A stretch of 64,000 nt of DNA from Wohlfahrtiimonas larvae (GTDB lineage Bacteria > Pseudomonadota > Gammaproteobacteria > Cardiobacteriales > Wohlfahrtiimonadaceae), in the NCBI RefSeq assembly GCF_039543665.1, contig NZ_BAABKE010000003.1, positions 248,001 to 312,000 on the forward strand, read 5' to 3'. The notes beneath the pieces were generated by a model. The model saw nothing but the letters and a program-made list of their open reading frames with translations, was not told the origin of the DNA and searched no databases. This document shows positions 63,291 through 64,000 of the stretch, in pieces; the first letter of the stretch is position 1; each line of letters opens with the position of its first letter. Made by a program: the position numbers and the translations under genes.

Positions 63291-64000
63291 ATGTCTGAAG
63301 AAAAAATGAAACTCGTTACATTTGATGAATTAAAATCTCTCATGAAAAATAAATTCATGAAAGCAGGTTTGCCTGAAATTCATGCCGAAGCTGTGGCTGA
63401 TCATTTAGCGTATGCTGATTCTCGTGGCGTTCATTCTCATGGTGCTGTGCGTGTAGAATATTACTCAGAGCGCATCAATAAAGGCGGCAGCAATCCTAAC
63501 CCTAACATTACGTTTGATCAGAAATCTGCAAGCATTGGGATTTTGGATGGTGATAATGCTGTGGGTCATTACATTGCACAACTCGGCACAGAAAAAGCCA
63601 TCGAATTAGCAAAAACAACAGGCGTTGGCGTTGTGGGCATGAAGCGCTTAGGTCATTGCGGAACATTATCTTACTTTGTACGCCAAGCAACAGCACAAGG
63701 CTTAATCATGATCTCCATGTGCCAATCTGATCCTATGGTTGTGTTATATGGCGGTGCTGAACCTTATTTTGGCACAAATCCAATCGCATTCGGCGCACCT
63801 CGTAAAGATGGCGCACCCATCATTTTCGATATGGCAACCACAGTGGGCGCTTGGGGAAAAATCCTAGATTCACGTGCGAAAGGTAAAGCAATCCCGGCTG
63901 ATTGGGCGGTAGATTCTAATGGCAATCCTACTACTGATCCAAATGCTGTTGCAGGCTTAGTACCGATTGCTGGCGCAAAAGGCTCAGGTTTGATGATGAT
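63291..64000 (+). CDS. allD: Ureidoglycolate dehydrogenase-like (AllD) protein, cut by window end
   Basis: The visible 236 codons begin MSEEKMKLVTFDELKSLMKN and closely follow E. coli AllD, an NAD-dependent Ldh-family enzyme oxidising ureidoglycolate to oxalurate: HSHGAVRVEYYSERINKGG, SMCQSDPMVV and FGTNPIAFGAPR. The start has a GGAAGAAATT ribosome-binding site. Other allantoin genes are not seen, and other Ldh2 relatives (malate, lactate dehydrogenases) are possible. The C-terminal part lies beyond the window. Confidence 0.8.
   Translation, partial: MSEEKMKLVTFDELKSLMKNKFMKAGLPEIHAEAVADHLAYADSRGVHSHGAVRVEYYSERINKGGSNPNPNITFDQKSASIGILDGDNAVGHYIAQLGTEKAIELAKTTGVGVVGMKRLGHCGTLSYFVRQATAQGLIMISMCQSDPMVVLYGGAEPYFGTNPIAFGAPRKDGAPIIFDMATTVGAWGKILDSRAKGKAIPADWAVDSNGNPTTDPNAVAGLVPIAGAKGSGLMM

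Noticed and set aside
1..64000. CRISPR array, prophage, integron or toxin-antitoxin pair
   Set aside because: No regularly spaced repeats, integrase, transposase or recognisable toxin genes were seen on either strand.

Overview
The window reads as chromosome of a low-GC gammaproteobacterium. Evidence: the hfq-hflX-hflK-hflC-purA order, the murD-ftsW-murG-murC-ddl-ftsQ-ftsA-ftsZ-lpxC block, rpsP-rimM-trmD, rpmH-rnpA-yidD-yidC-mnmE, yebC-ruvC-ruvA, a type IV pilus tip protein (PilY1), a PagL-type lipid A deacylase and an MdtD-like exporter. The AT-rich genome and the truncated versions of several classical operons would suit a lineage such as Cardiobacteriales (Ignatzschineria/Wohlfahrtiimonas type), but that placement is a guess. 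No phage, IS element, CRISPR array or rRNA operon was seen. Almost all genes lie on the minus strand. The plus-strand exceptions are the glutamate dehydrogenase gene, pepQ, rnz, an iclR-type regulator, radA and an allD-like gene cut by the window end.

Layout. 0.2-3 kb: glutamate dehydrogenase and an MdtD/HsrA-like exporter. 3.07-3.53 kb: a four-tRNA operon (Pro-Arg-His-Pro, minus strand) with a near-consensus promoter. 3.5-7.8 kb: cca followed upstream by a three-gene cassette (RimK-like ATP-grasp ligase, inactive transglutaminase-7TM protein, retropepsin-like RimK/LysX protease) whose substrate is unknown. 7.9-9.8 kb: ruvA, ruvC, yebC without ruvB. 10-14.2 kb: pepQ, two tandem siderophore-binding lipoprotein-like/periplasmic proteins with Fur-like boxes, and endonuclease I. 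14.3-16.8 kb: rnz, then trmD-rimM-rpsP without rplS and with a terminator-like hairpin before rimM. 16.9-27.6 kb: the distal half of the dcw cluster, headed by an unknown membrane-anchored protein instead of mraY. 27.7-34.1 kb: hpf, a DyP peroxidase, a YcaC-like hydrolase, PagL, a YqhD-type aldehyde reductase, an SLC13 permease and chorismate lyase. 34.1-38.9 kb: a two-subunit ABC transporter with its AraC regulator. 39-44.4 kb: DUF481 outer-membrane protein, IclR regulator, Smr protein, phosphomannomutase and purA. 44.4-48.3 kb: hflC, hflK, hflX, hfq. 48.9-55.6 kb: radA, pilY1 and a Helicobacter-type malate:quinone oxidoreductase. 55.7-62.8 kb: mnmE, yidC, yidD, rnpA, rpmH, metK and leuA. 62.8-63.3 kb: a complete leu attenuation region. 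63.3 kb to the end: the start of an AllD-like dehydrogenase.

The most informative non-coding finds are in the last 5 kb. The leuA leader has a promoter, an 11-codon leader peptide with six Leu codons and mutually exclusive 1:2, 2:3 and 3:4 hairpins; it also contains a second, unexplained 35-codon ORF. The metK leader is about 110 nt and folds into a helix that pairs better on the metK strand than on the opposite one. Several operons share a pattern: a terminator-like hairpin sits directly before the ribosome-binding site of an internal gene (rpsP|rimM, hpf|dcw, yidC|mnmE, rpmH|rnpA), which suggests that expression is graded by partial termination.
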